Shown: positions 54,935 to 62,602, numbered from the stretch's first letter. The stretch: 64,000 bases of DNA from Salinisphaera sp. Q1T1-3 (GCF_003602005.1 NZ_QZWD01000015.1:28725-92724), one strand, 5' to 3'. Notes: generated by a model not told the origin, from the letters alone. A program made the numbers and translations.

Positions 54935-55390
54935 ATGGATCGACAGCTTATGACCGATATAGGAAATACCGTGGGAAGGTTTGATCGGTTCAAACCGTAT
55001 TTTCATTCATTTTCGGAGTCTGCGGAGAAAAATTGGAACGGAGATAAAGGTCACGGGTTAGCCTTCATCGAATCGAGTGACAATAAGATTCTCGCTAAAG
55101 GTTTAGATCGCGAGCTCGTAATTCGATACCGGATTGTGCAGTCTAGGGATGGCACATTGGCTGGTGAGCTTAGCTGTTCAAGAGTTTGCCAACGGCTGGA
55201 CGACAAATATCAGGAAGAGTTGATTTACGTCGTTTATTTAGACCGTCTTGGTAATGTACATGAACATTTAGATCGCCATGGTTCGCAATTTAATATTGGC
55301 GACCAGAAGTACGCCGACATATTTGGGTATGAAATAATTCGCTACCTATTAGAAAGTCAGGCTGTAGCCCCTTTTGAATTTAGTACCTAA
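54935..55390 (+). CDS. Cassette 6: hypothetical protein
   Basis: A 151-residue soluble protein of no recognised family: MDRQLMTDIGNTVGRFDRF, LDRELVIRYRIVQSRDGTLAGELSCSRVC, and a C-terminal IFGYEIIRYLLESQAVAPFEF. Mixed alpha/beta pattern with no membrane segment. GAGGGCGAG precedes the ATG. Its stop abuts the attC core. AT-rich codon use against the chromosome points to transfer. Confidence 0.65.
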   Translation: MDRQLMTDIGNTVGRFDRFKPYFHSFSESAEKNWNGDKGHGLAFIESSDNKILAKGLDRELVIRYRIVQSRDGTLAGELSCSRVCQRLDDKYQEELIYVVYLDRLGNVHEHLDRHGSQFNIGDQKYADIFGYEIIRYLLESQAVAPFEFST

Positions 55391-55459
55391 CCAATCGCTG
55401 CAGTTGACCGCCCAAAGCGCTGCCGCGCTTCTGGCGGCAACTGAGCTTAGGCGTTAGAC
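55385..55459 (+). repeat. attC 6
   Basis: 75-bp attC, ACCTAAC to GTTAGAC, with one altered apex (CTTCTGGCGGC). Confidence 0.9.
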
Positions 55460-55469
55460 GTAAAAAGGC

Positions 55470-56021
55470 ATGATGATAGTGGTTGAGAATGAAAAGCGAT
55501 TTGTCGATCTAGTCCAACACAACCCTATTAACGGGATCATTCTCGATCGCCTGTCCCATCTGCGTCTACCAAATAGCTATCTAGTCGCCGGATGTCTTTT
55601 CCAAACGGTCTGGAATGTCTTGAGTGACAATGATCCGATGCAGGGAATCAACGACTACGATGTTTTCTATTTTGACCAATCGGATACAAGTTGGGACGCG
55701 GAGAACACTGCGATCCAGAGTAGTCGCGAAGCCTTCTCGGATTTAGATGTCGATGTTCAGGTTCGCAATCAGGCTCGCGTGCACCTTTGGTATCAGGAGA
55801 AATTTGGCGTTGGATGCGAACCGCTAGTTAGCAGTGAAGATGGCATCGATCATTTTCTAAACCAGTCCTCATGTTTTGGTTTGCGCAAGATGATCGGTGG
55901 AAACGAGGTTTATGCGCCATTCGGTTATGAAGACTTGTTCTCTATGGTTGTTCGCCCGAACCGCCGACGTGCGTTACCAGACGTTTACTATGCAAAAGCT
56001 AACCGCTGGAAAAGCGTTTGA
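55470..56021 (+). CDS. Cassette 7: nucleotidyltransferase-family protein
   Basis: A 183-residue protein resembling the NTP_transf_6 family. It has SYLVAGCLFQTVWNVLSDNDPMQGINDYDVFYFD, in which the DYDVFYFD pair of aspartates (residues 62 and 64, roughly) would bind metal. Further on are DVDVQVRNQARVHLWYQEKFG and FGYEDLFSMVVRPNRR. Activity unproven; this family is uncharacterised. It starts with two consecutive ATG. Confidence 0.82.
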   Translation: MMIVVENEKRFVDLVQHNPINGIILDRLSHLRLPNSYLVAGCLFQTVWNVLSDNDPMQGINDYDVFYFDQSDTSWDAENTAIQSSREAFSDLDVDVQVRNQARVHLWYQEKFGVGCEPLVSSEDGIDHFLNQSSCFGLRKMIGGNEVYAPFGYEDLFSMVVRPNRRRALPDVYYAKANRWKSV

Positions 56022-56058
56022 CCGGAACTCAGAGTGATTCCGTGGAATGGAGAGTAGT

Positions 56059-56161
56059 GTCTAACATACCGCTGCAGTTGACCGCCCAAAGCGCTGCCGC
56101 GCTTTGGGTTCCCTACGCGGCCTACGGCCGCTCCGGCGGCAACTGAGCTTGGGCGTTAGGT
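56059..56161 (+). repeat. attC 7
   Basis: 103-bp attC, GTCTAAC to GTTAGGT, internal hairpin CGCGGCCTACGGCCGCTCCGG. Confidence 0.9.
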
Positions 56162-56165
56162 AAAG

Positions 56166-56618
56166 ATGGACGCAACACATTTTTACATTGGCTTGGCTAT
56201 TACCAACCTAGTCGTTCTCGCGGGTTGGGTCTTTGCGATCAAGCAAAACGAGGCAGCGCTAAGACGCGAACGTCGTGTAGATGCGTTTACAAAAGCCTAC
56301 GATATTTTAGTTAGTGTCGGCATGGATAATGGAATTCCTGCACGTCGCCAATCCGATGGAACCTTGGATGACTATTCTCGGGATTTCGAATGGGCAATCG
56401 CGACCGTTCATTTATATGGTACTGGGAAGGAAGTCAAACTCGCGAATGAGCTCGTGATTAAACTTACCGACGAAAAATTCTATGACGCTGATGCATTAGT
56501 CAACGCTCTTCGCGGTGACGTGCGCAGTGAGATGGGTATGGTTGGACTTGAAGAGAAACCTCACTATCTCAAACAGACTGTGACTGACGGTCGCAAAAAA
56601 TATGATTCGAAAACCTAA
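56166..56618 (+). CDS. Cassette 8: small single-pass membrane protein
   Basis: 150 residues. One N-terminal membrane helix (about 6-25: FYIGLAITNLVVLAGWVFAI) is followed by a basic stretch (RRERRVDAF) and a cytosolic helical domain with YDILVSVG and DFEWAIATVHLYGTGKEVKLANELVIK. The layout resembles small membrane-anchored sensors, but no family is recognised. The start is just inside the cassette. Confidence 0.65.
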   Translation: MDATHFYIGLAITNLVVLAGWVFAIKQNEAALRRERRVDAFTKAYDILVSVGMDNGIPARRQSDGTLDDYSRDFEWAIATVHLYGTGKEVKLANELVIKLTDEKFYDADALVNALRGDVRSEMGMVGLEEKPHYLKQTVTDGRKKYDSKT

Positions 56619-56715
56619 CGATAAGCTGCAGTTGACCGCCCAAAGCGCTGCCGCGCTTTGGGTTCCCTCCGCAGGCTACGCCTGCTCCGGCGGCAACTGA
56701 GCTTGGGCGTTGGGT
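56613..56715 (+). repeat. attC 8
   Basis: 103-bp attC, ACCTAAC to GTTGGGT, internal hairpin GCAGGCTACGCCTGCTCCGG. Confidence 0.9.
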
Positions 56716-56748
56716 TGCAGGAAAACACGCTCGCTGTAGTCTTTAAGC

Positions 56749-56976
56749 ATGGAGCCAGACGACCAAAAAGTAGATGCTGCAGTGCTCGCTCTCATGTATC
56801 TCACGCTGCATGATGAAGTGCGCGCCTGGAAAGGGTTTCCGTGGGAGGCTACAGACCGTCTTTACGAGAATGGATTCATCGAAAATCCCGTTAACCAAAA
56901 CAAGTCGGTCGTTCTAACCGAAAAAGGGCGAATCGAGGCGGAAAAAATGTTCAAACGGCTTTTGGCAAAGGTTTGA
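56749..56976 (+). CDS. Cassette 9: DUF6429 family protein
   Basis: A 75-residue protein with the DUF6429 pattern: KVDAAVLALMYLTLHDEVRAWKGFPWEATDRLYENGFIENPVNQNKSVVLTEKG. It has a short helix-turn-helix-like look (FLTEKGRIEAEKMF end), but no DNA binding is established. Function unknown. The assignment rests on remembered family sequence. Confidence 0.75.
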   Translation: MEPDDQKVDAAVLALMYLTLHDEVRAWKGFPWEATDRLYENGFIENPVNQNKSVVLTEKGRIEAEKMFKRLLAKV

Positions 56977-56986
56977 ACACACAGCT

Positions 56987-57061
56987 ACCCAACAGGTCGC
57001 TGCAGTTGACCGCCCAAAGCGCTGCCGCGCTTCGGTCGGCAACTGAGCTTCGGCGTTATAA
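56987..57061 (+). repeat. attC 9
   Basis: 75-bp attC, ACCCAAC to GTTATAA. Confidence 0.88.
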
Positions 57062-57075
57062 GAATAGAGAGAAAA

Positions 57076-57450
57076 ATGGCTACTCATACTTCAGAAGAAA
57101 TTCGCGACGCAAGAAATCACGTAATAAAAGTAATGGAAGAAGATGTTCGTAAAGTTTTAAATGAACGAAAAGAGCAGGGCCTTTCGTCCACTTCATTTCT
57201 CGCTAGCGAAAGTTTTTGCGAAACCGGAGCCGTATACGTCGAGTTCAATGATTTTTCTTCCGAGTTCTCAAAATTAATTTTGGCAAGAATCGGAGTCGAC
57301 TTGAGCCTGAAACTTTTCACTGGATCCATTCGAGAGACTGAAAAATTAGCGCTGGTAAAAAGTTACGGCGAGTATTCATTAGATTCCGTAAGAGAGGCCG
57401 TCAACGACTATTTTTTAAAGGTAAGGAAAATAATTGAAGCCGGTAAATAA
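57076..57450 (+). CDS. Cassette 10: hypothetical protein
   Basis: A 124-residue soluble protein: EIRDARNHVIKVMEEDVRKVLNERKEQGLSSTSFLASESFCE at the start, then GAVYVEFNDFSSEFSKLILARIGVDLSLKLF and a C-terminal helix. Mixed alpha/beta, no membrane segment, no known family. Strongly AT-rich. AGAGAGAAAA precedes the ATG. Confidence 0.6.
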   Translation: MATHTSEEIRDARNHVIKVMEEDVRKVLNERKEQGLSSTSFLASESFCETGAVYVEFNDFSSEFSKLILARIGVDLSLKLFTGSIRETEKLALVKSYGEYSLDSVREAVNDYFLKVRKIIEAGK

Positions 57451-57457
57451 CTTAGTC

Positions 57458-57560
57458 CTATAACAAATCGCTGCAGTTGACCGCCCAAAGCGCTGGCACG
57501 CTTTGGGTTCCCTCCGCAGCCTTCGGCTGCTCCGGCGGCAACTGAGCTTAGGCGTTAGAT
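57458..57560 (+). repeat. attC 10
   Basis: 103-bp attC, CTATAAC to GTTAGAT, internal hairpin GCAGCCTTCGGCTGCTCCGG. Confidence 0.9.
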
Positions 57561-57570
57561 ACATCACTTT

Positions 57571-58530
57571 ATGCGTCGTACTACTTTAGACATCATTCAA
57601 GAGATCGCCGACGTCCGGCAGCGTCGGCGTTTCGGGAAAGCAATGCCTGAGCTGATAATGAGATTGTTCGCGCTGGAGCAGGCTTTTAAGAACCAGCCTT
57701 CCCATCAAGATGAGCTCATAAATTACTTCCCAGTCGCATTGATTGCCTGCTTGGAAGGCTATTTCCGCATGGCGATTAAAGATCTTGTGGACGCGGGAGA
57801 GCCCTTTTTATCTAACGCCGAAAAGCCCGCGTCTTCGATAAAGATAGACTTTTCGATACTGAGAGCAGTGCATGGACGCACCATTACGGTCGGGGAGTTG
57901 GTGTCACATGGCGTCAAACTTAGCAGACTTGATCATGTAGACGCGGCGCTCTCTCACCTTCTGGGAAATGGCTTTCTAGATGTGCTTCGTACAGTTTCTG
58001 ATAGATGGGAACACGAGGTAAAAGGCGAAGAAAGAGCTCCAATTTTGCAAGAGCCGGATAAGACATTCGCGGACGTTTCGCGGATGTTTGAACTTCGGCA
58101 TATTATCTGTCACGAAATTCCATCAGCATACGAAATTAGCCGGGAGGAAATAGAACGGTGCTTCGAAAGCTGTGCATCGTTTTTGAGGGCTGCTGACGAA
58201 TTGCTGTCCGAATCCATGAATCCAGGGGCGCCGTTGACTCAGACGGCTATGAATATTGCAGCCGGCGAGTCACTGGAAAATAAGCAGAAGGAATTAGCGG
58301 AGGCGATATCGTCACTTGAGACGAAATTGGACGAAAAGGGAGTTGAAGCGTTTCGGAAGTCGCAAGACAGCTGGGTGGCTTACAGCGAGGCGTGGGCGGA
58401 TTTTGTCGCCGATGAGAGTGCCAGTGGTGGCACCATCTGGCCGGTGATACATGCGGGTTCGTTGGAGCAGTTAACGGTCACTCGCATTTCCAAAATTAGA
58501 GAGTTTAGGAAGCTGAGTGACAGTCCGTAA
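57571..58530 (+). CDS. Cassette 11: HEPN-like protein fused to LprI-type domain
   Basis: A 319-residue two-part protein. The N-terminal two thirds is helical and carries ELRHIICHE, in which R176-x4-H181 fits the R-x4-6-H motif of HEPN ribonucleases. The segment INYFPVALIACLEGYFR near residue 50 is like the RiboL-PSP/HEPN starts. The C-terminal 80 residues (about 235-312: KQKELAEAISSLETKLDEKG...RKSQDSWVAYSEAW...EQLTVTRISKIREF) resemble the LprI domain of lysozyme-inhibitor family proteins, but with no signal peptide. A toxin or defence role is an inference. The start has no good ribosome binding site. Confidence 0.65.
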   Translation: MRRTTLDIIQEIADVRQRRRFGKAMPELIMRLFALEQAFKNQPSHQDELINYFPVALIACLEGYFRMAIKDLVDAGEPFLSNAEKPASSIKIDFSILRAVHGRTITVGELVSHGVKLSRLDHVDAALSHLLGNGFLDVLRTVSDRWEHEVKGEERAPILQEPDKTFADVSRMFELRHIICHEIPSAYEISREEIERCFESCASFLRAADELLSESMNPGAPLTQTAMNIAAGESLENKQKELAEAISSLETKLDEKGVEAFRKSQDSWVAYSEAWADFVADESASGGTIWPVIHAGSLEQLTVTRISKIREFRKLSDSP

Positions 58531-58633
58531 ATCTAACGAGGCGCTGCAGTCGACCGCCCAAAGCGCTGGCGCACTTTGGGTTCCCTCCGCAGCCTTCGGC
58601 TGCTCCGGCGGCAACTGAGCTTAGGCGTTAGGC
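58531..58633 (+). repeat. attC 11
   Basis: 103-bp attC, ATCTAAC to GTTAGGC, with CTGCAGTCGACC (one base change from the usual arm). Confidence 0.9.
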
Positions 58634-58635
58634 CA

Positions 58636-59058
58636 ATGAGGATATACGTGCATACCCTACGAAGTATTGCTCTGATCGTTCTTGGCCTGTGTTCAGTGGA
58701 TTCGGTTCAAGCCTCCACCGCCCAATGCGACGGCAACACGCTCGAAATCCAAACATGCATGGCGAAGAAGCTTGATAAGGCGAACACTCGCCTCGCCAGA
58801 TATCTAACCGCTGCACAGGCGCGGATAGATAAGGATTTTGGTTCAAGGCCAAACCTCAAGACCGCACAGGCTGCATGGGTGCACTACCGTGAGCTTGAGT
58901 GCGGAGACGTCTTCGAGCTGTGGGCGCAGGGCACGTACCGAACGACTGCAAGTTCCGAGTGCATGCTTCGGCTCACCAAGGAGCGGACTCATGAGATATG
59001 GCAGGCGTACCTTACCTACCAAGATTCCACCCCGCCGCTGCTTCCCGAGCCTCGGTAG
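58636..59058 (+). CDS. Cassette 12: LprI-family secreted protein
   Basis: A 140-residue exported protein. The signal peptide covers about residues 1-26 (IALIVLGLCSVDSVQAS). The mature LprI/DUF1311 domain has CDGNTLEIQTCMAKKLDKANTRL, AQAAWVHYRELECGDV and SSECMLRLTKERTHEI, with the typical cysteines. LprI of Mycobacterium inhibits lysozyme, and most relatives are untested. The start at MRIYVHT is chosen; a longer frame reaches back into the attC. It directly follows the HEPN-LprI cassette. Confidence 0.85.
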   Translation: MRIYVHTLRSIALIVLGLCSVDSVQASTAQCDGNTLEIQTCMAKKLDKANTRLARYLTAAQARIDKDFGSRPNLKTAQAAWVHYRELECGDVFELWAQGTYRTTASSECMLRLTKERTHEIWQAYLTYQDSTPPLLPEPR

Positions 59059-59076
59059 ATGTTCGCGCCCTCGCAG

Positions 59077-59133
59077 GCCTAACAACTCGTTCAAGGCGGA
59101 CGGCTTCGCCGCCGCTTAACTCAGGCGTTATGC
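59077..59133 (+). repeat. attC 12 (divergent type)
   Basis: 57-bp attC of another type: GCCTAAC, then AACTCGTTCAAGGCGGACGG and the apex CTTCGCCGCCGC, then TTAACTCAGGCGTTATGC. It lacks the CTGCAGTTGACC arm that every other site has in some form, so cassette 12 was probably acquired from a different integron. Confidence 0.85.
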
Positions 59134-59152
59134 GCCACATCAAGGTATCTCT

Positions 59153-59707
59153 ATGAATCAGCGAGCCTTTATTCTCATTGACGTTCAAAATGGCTTCGAT
59201 GATCCACGGTGGGGGACACGTAATAACCCTGATGCTGAAAAAAATATAGCCAAGTTGCTTCAAGCTTGGCGAAATAAGAAATGGCCTGTGATTCACGTCA
59301 GGCATCGGTCTGACGAACCGGATTCGCCACTCAATCCCGAATCATCTGGATATGCTTTCAAGCCCGAAACGGCTCCGTTGAGCAATGAAGTGGTATTTGC
59401 GAAATCCGTCAATAGCGCGTTTATAGGCACTAATTTGGAAAAGTACCTTCGCGGAAAAGGATTAAACGGTCTAATAATTGCTGGATTGACGACAGACCAT
59501 TGTGTTTCAACTACGACACGTATGGCGGGAAATTTTGGTTTCGATGTCGAGTTGGTGCACGACGGTACAGCGACTTTTGACCGCAAGGGCATCAACGGTG
59601 AAATGATTGGCGCAGAGGAAATGCAACGAGTAAATTTGGCAAGTCTGAACGGTGAATTTTGTACAGTCGTTGACACTTCCAGTGTCTTGTCGGTCGTTGC
59701 GGCATAA
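59153..59707 (+). CDS. Cassette 13: isochorismatase-family cysteine hydrolase
   Basis: A 184-residue alpha/beta hydrolase. The catalytic triad is D10 (LIDVQNGF), K near residue 84 (FAKSVNSAF) and C near 117 (LTTDHCVSTTTRMA). It probably hydrolyses an amide or ester such as nicotinamide, ureidoacrylate or isochorismate; the family does not tell which. GAT...TCTCTATG precedes the start. The stop abuts the attC core. AT-rich relative to the chromosome. Confidence 0.9.
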   Translation: MNQRAFILIDVQNGFDDPRWGTRNNPDAEKNIAKLLQAWRNKKWPVIHVRHRSDEPDSPLNPESSGYAFKPETAPLSNEVVFAKSVNSAFIGTNLEKYLRGKGLNGLIIAGLTTDHCVSTTTRMAGNFGFDVELVHDGTATFDRKGINGEMIGAEEMQRVNLASLNGEFCTVVDTSSVLSVVAA

Positions 59708-59776
59708 CGAGGCGCTGCAGTTGACCGCCCAAAGCGCTGCCGCGCTTCGGTCGGCAACTGAGCTTCGGCGTTAGGT
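59702..59776 (+). repeat. attC 13
   Basis: 75-bp attC, GCATAAC to GTTAGGT, with AACGAGGCGCTGCAG at its left, the same left end as the interrupted attC 19. Confidence 0.9.
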
Positions 59777-59780
59777 CGCA

Positions 59781-60314
59781 ATGAACATCATTCAGACAAC
59801 ACGTCTTACGCTTGAACCTTTGGTGGAGTCGCACGCGCCGGCGATGTTTGAGGTTCTAAATGATCCTGCGATCTATGAATTCGAGAATGAGCCGCCGAGT
59901 TCTATTGAATTCTTGGCGCAACGTTATCGAGGACTTGAAGGTCGGTTGTCGCCGGACCGAACTCAGCATTGGTTCAACTGGGTCATTCGACTGAACGGAT
60001 GCGGCCTCTGTGGTTATGTTCAGGCGTCGGTTTTCCAGTCCGGAATCGCTTGTATTGCATATGAGTTGAATAGCAAGCACTGGAGACAAGGAATCGGCAG
60101 TGAGGCTGTCGAGGCAATGTTACGAGAGTTGCGCATAACCTATTCCGTAAGTCTTTTCGGTGCGGTGCTGAAATCGGCTAACTTTCGTTCCATAGCTCTG
60201 TTAGGTCGACTCAGTTTTCAGAGAGCGACGACGATACAATCGACAATATTTGATCCAGATCCGGACGAGCTAGTTATGGTACGGGCTGCGAATGAATTGC
60301 CCGATGGAACCTAA
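59781..60314 (+). CDS. Cassette 14: GNAT-family N-acetyltransferase
   Basis: A 177-residue acetyltransferase of the RimJ/RimL-like branch. It begins IIQTTRLTLEPLVESHAPAMFEVLNDPAIYEFE and has IAYELNSKHWRQGIGSEAVEAML near residue 92, in which QGIGSEA is the acetyl-CoA-binding loop. It ends in a KSANFRSIALLGRLSFQRA helix. The substrate (protein N-terminus, antibiotic or small amine) is unknown. Antibiotic resistance is not implied. Confidence 0.88.
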   Translation: MNIIQTTRLTLEPLVESHAPAMFEVLNDPAIYEFENEPPSSIEFLAQRYRGLEGRLSPDRTQHWFNWVIRLNGCGLCGYVQASVFQSGIACIAYELNSKHWRQGIGSEAVEAMLRELRITYSVSLFGAVLKSANFRSIALLGRLSFQRATTIQSTIFDPDPDELVMVRAANELPDGT

Positions 60315-60411
60315 CGTGTCGCTGCAGTTGACCGCCCAAAACGCTGCCGCGTTTCGGGTTCCCTCCGCAGGCTTCGCCTGCTCCGGCGTCAACTGAGCTT
60401 CGGCGTTAGGT
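60309..60411 (+). repeat. attC 14
   Basis: 103-bp attC, ACCTAAC to GTTAGGT, internal hairpin GCAGGCTTCGCCTGCTCCGG. Confidence 0.9.
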
Positions 60412-60438
60412 GCCGTAAAAATTAAAAAGGGGAAAATA

Positions 60439-60699
60439 ATGAATGTCTCAGAATTTGAAGATGCCGTTTGGGCCATCGAAGGCGTCCGAATCGTCATTCG
60501 CTCACGTTCCAACACGGATATCGACGACTACGATTACCAGAGGCGTGCGCAAGATACATGGCGCATCAGCCAGCTACTCGAAAATCGTATCGTGCCGAAG
60601 ATCGGAAACCGAGAGGTACTGGTGCTCCAAGGAGACGGCGAACAACCTCACGGTAAGGTGATACTTCGGACGTTACGTGCTTCCTACCAGGGCGCCTAA
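60439..60699 (+). CDS. Cassette 15: hypothetical protein
   Basis: An 86-residue soluble protein: MNVSEFEDAVWAIEGVRIVIRSRSNTDIDDYDYQRRAQ, then SQLLENRIVPKIGNREVLVLQGDGEQPHGKVILRTLRASY. A small alpha/beta protein of no recognised family. AAGGGG sits about ten bases before the ATG. Overlapping frames in the other registers are shadows. Confidence 0.65.
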   Translation: MNVSEFEDAVWAIEGVRIVIRSRSNTDIDDYDYQRRAQDTWRISQLLENRIVPKIGNREVLVLQGDGEQPHGKVILRTLRASYQGA

Positions 60700-60755
60700 C
60701 GTATCGCTGCAGGCGACGGCCCTTCCAGGGCCGCGCCTGAGCTTGGGCGTTGTAC
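60694..60755 (+). repeat. attC 15
   Basis: Short 62-bp attC with GCAGGCGACGG and CGCGCCTGAGC arms, GCCTAAC to GTTGTAC. The right core is the same as attC 1, as expected because the same cassette follows both. Confidence 0.88.
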
Positions 60756-61095
60756 GGCGGTCGGTTTGTGTTGTGGTCGAACTGTCGTGTCGGCTAGCGA
60801 AGTCGAGCCAGTAGCTGAGCCTTGGCCCGTCTTCCTCGTTGCTCGCTAGTTTCGGGCTCAGTGGCCGTCGATCCATGCCGGCGCCTTTCCGTCAGCGATC
60901 ATCCGCGATAAGTTCGAGTTCGGGGAATTCTTTCTTTTGGTGCGTCGGGCTTTGCGGTCCGCAGGCAAGTTGGGGGAGCGTCAAATGGTGGAGTTCACGT
61001 ACAACGAGTCGCTGCAGCCGACCGCCCAAAACGCTGGCGCGTTTTGGGTTCCCTCCGCAGCCTTCGGCTGCTCCGGCGGCAACTGAGCTCAGGCG
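60750..61095 (+). other. Cassette 16: twin of cassette 2
   Basis: A 346-bp cassette of exactly the same length as cassette 2, with about 27 substitutions and no indel by hand alignment. No conventional gene. The two copies are separated by 13 other cassettes, so they were inserted separately or moved after duplication. Confidence 0.75.
60985..61086 (+). CDS. Possible 33-residue cassette peptide (twin)
   Basis: The frame MVEFTYNESLQPTAQNAG..., with the same GGGGGAG site and length as in cassette 2. It differs at four residues. Doubtful as a gene. Confidence 0.3.
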   Translation: MVEFTYNESLQPTAQNAGAFWVPSAAFGCSGGN

Positions 61096-61101
61096 TTAGC
61101 G
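60999..61101 (+). repeat. attC 16
   Basis: 103-bp attC, GTACAAC to GTTAGCG, with CAAAACGCTGGCGCGTTTTGG in the apex, matching attC 2. Confidence 0.88.
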
Positions 61102-61117
61102 CTCACCTGGATAAACT

Positions 61118-61498
61118 ATGGCAAATTTAATACACAGCTTCATCCAGCAAGCCAGCGCAAAAGGGGCTAGGTCTACAGCGCTTCATTCACTCCAATGGAC
61201 GCTGGGAATTTTGCTCACGTCAATCCCAGTGTGTGCTTTATCTGGCGTACCGTCCTGGGTGCTAGCACTTATTGGGATTGCTATCGGATTGTGCATCGTA
61301 ACCCTTATCGGGGCTTATATATTCCTTTTGTTTACAAACCCGGATGCTCTTAGATCAGAAACATTCACATTGTCAAAAATGGCGATAGAAAAAGGCCTTG
61401 TGGGAGACAGCTTGCACGGACTAGTTGATTCAAATGAGGCAGACAAAAAGACATCTGGTAATGAAGCTCTAACATCGGACCAAGGAGAGAACGAATGA
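61118..61498 (+). CDS. Cassette 17, gene 1: two-helix membrane protein
   Basis: 126 residues. Two membrane helices at about 28-46 (TLGILLTSIPVCALSGV) and 48-73 (WVLALIGIAIGLCIVTLIGAYIFLLF). A Ser/Thr-rich cytosolic tail ends in DKKTSGNEALTSDQGENE. The N-terminus is amphipathic (MANLIHSFIQQASAKGAR). No known family. The stop overlaps the start of gene 2 (ATGA), so the two are a coupled pair in one cassette. Confidence 0.7.
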   Translation: MANLIHSFIQQASAKGARSTALHSLQWTLGILLTSIPVCALSGVPSWVLALIGIAIGLCIVTLIGAYIFLLFTNPDALRSETFTLSKMAIEKGLVGDSLHGLVDSNEADKKTSGNEALTSDQGENE

Positions 61499-61782
61499 AA
61501 AATCGTTTCATCCTAGTCGTAGACGATGCTACAAAAGAGCAGAGAGACGAGATCACCCAGTTTTTTCAAGAACAACAAACCGGGTACTGGCACTGGTTCA
61601 AGGACACTTGGCTCATTACCGATATTAGTCAGAGATGGAACTCTGTCTCGTTACGCGATGCAATTCAACGACTAATCCCTGGGGTTAATACTCTCATTCT
61701 AAAGGTCGAGAGTGGAACTGATTGGGCTGCGTTCGGGAGAAAAGAACAATTCGAGTGGCTACATAAAACTTGGAACGATTAA
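61495..61782 (+). CDS. Cassette 17, gene 2: small soluble protein
   Basis: 95 residues: MKNRFILVVDDATKEQRDEITQFFQE, YWHWFKDTWLITDISQRWNSVSLRDAIQRLIPGVNTLILKVESGTDWAAFG. The beta-alpha-beta pattern with a helical pair could be a ferredoxin-like (Cas2/SinR-like) fold, but this is only a resemblance. AAGGAGAG precedes the overlapping ATG. It is probably a partner of the membrane protein. Confidence 0.68.
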   Translation: MKNRFILVVDDATKEQRDEITQFFQEQQTGYWHWFKDTWLITDISQRWNSVSLRDAIQRLIPGVNTLILKVESGTDWAAFGRKEQFEWLHKTWND

Positions 61783-61789
61783 ACGTGCG

Positions 61790-61892
61790 CTCTAACAAAT
61801 CGCTGCAGTTGACCGCCCAAAGCGCTGGCGCGCGTCGGGTTACCTCCGCAGGCTTCGCCTGCTCCGGCGGCAACTGAGCTTGGGCGTTATGT
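61790..61892 (+). repeat. attC 17
   Basis: 103-bp attC, CTCTAAC to GTTATGT. The apex reads GCGCGTCGGGTTACCTCC, slightly changed from its relatives. Confidence 0.88.
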
Positions 61893-61900
61893 AAGTTTTT

Positions 61901-62596
61901 ATGACTTCGAGAAACGAGTTACAGCCCGGTCAGTACCTGGGTCTCTTTAAGTTCTTTCGGGAGCGGTGCCACCTCGATCAATTCCTTGACGGATGCTTGT
62001 ACTGTAATACTCCCGAATATTATCGCTTGTCGTCGGTTCAGGGGGTGGGCGATCCTAATGAATCGTGCCTAATCAGCTTTCGTTCTAGCCGAGGCGATAG
62101 TCCTCTTGACTTAGAAATCGACGGCGAGCCTGTAGGGCAGGCGAGCGACCTTATCACTAGAATTGGCCGAAAAGATGGCTGGCTTCATTGTTGGGCTTCT
62201 CTAACGGTGCCCAAGGACGAAGTCGCTTTTAGAAAACTGCGCGCCGATTTTTCCCGAATACAAGAAGAATCCGGGCCGTACTATGCGTATCTAACACCCG
62301 AAAATTCGCATAAGTTTGTAAACAGGCTGCGTAGTCTAGATCTACCGATTGAGGCGAAAGCGGTCACGTATTACCGCGGTGGTTATTACGGTTCGTCAGT
62401 CTTCCATAAATCTGAAGAACATTCGTACCAGCGTGAATTTCGGATTCTACTTGATGAGTGCGAAGTGACTGAAACAAAAAGCCAACGGTTTTATATTCTC
62501 GGGGGTCTCCGCGACATTGTTCAAGACTGCCCCACAATCGAGTTGTCTGCTCGCGCTGGTAGCGATGTTCTTACGCTAAGTATTAGGCTTCCGTGA
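61901..62596 (+). CDS. Cassette 18: hypothetical protein
   Basis: A 231-residue soluble protein: MTSRNELQPGQYLGLFKFFRERCHLDQFLDGCLYCNTPEYYR, then KDGWLHCWASLTVPKDEV, EAKAVTYYRGGYYG and SYQREFRILLDECEV. No family recognised. The pattern EYYRLSSVQGVGDPNE suggests a mixed alpha/beta enzyme, but no catalytic motif is obvious. There is no ribosome binding site of note. Confidence 0.65.
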   Translation: MTSRNELQPGQYLGLFKFFRERCHLDQFLDGCLYCNTPEYYRLSSVQGVGDPNESCLISFRSSRGDSPLDLEIDGEPVGQASDLITRIGRKDGWLHCWASLTVPKDEVAFRKLRADFSRIQEESGPYYAYLTPENSHKFVNRLRSLDLPIEAKAVTYYRGGYYGSSVFHKSEEHSYQREFRILLDECEVTETKSQRFYILGGLRDIVQDCPTIELSARAGSDVLTLSIRLP

Positions 62597-62602
62597 AGGT
62601 TC

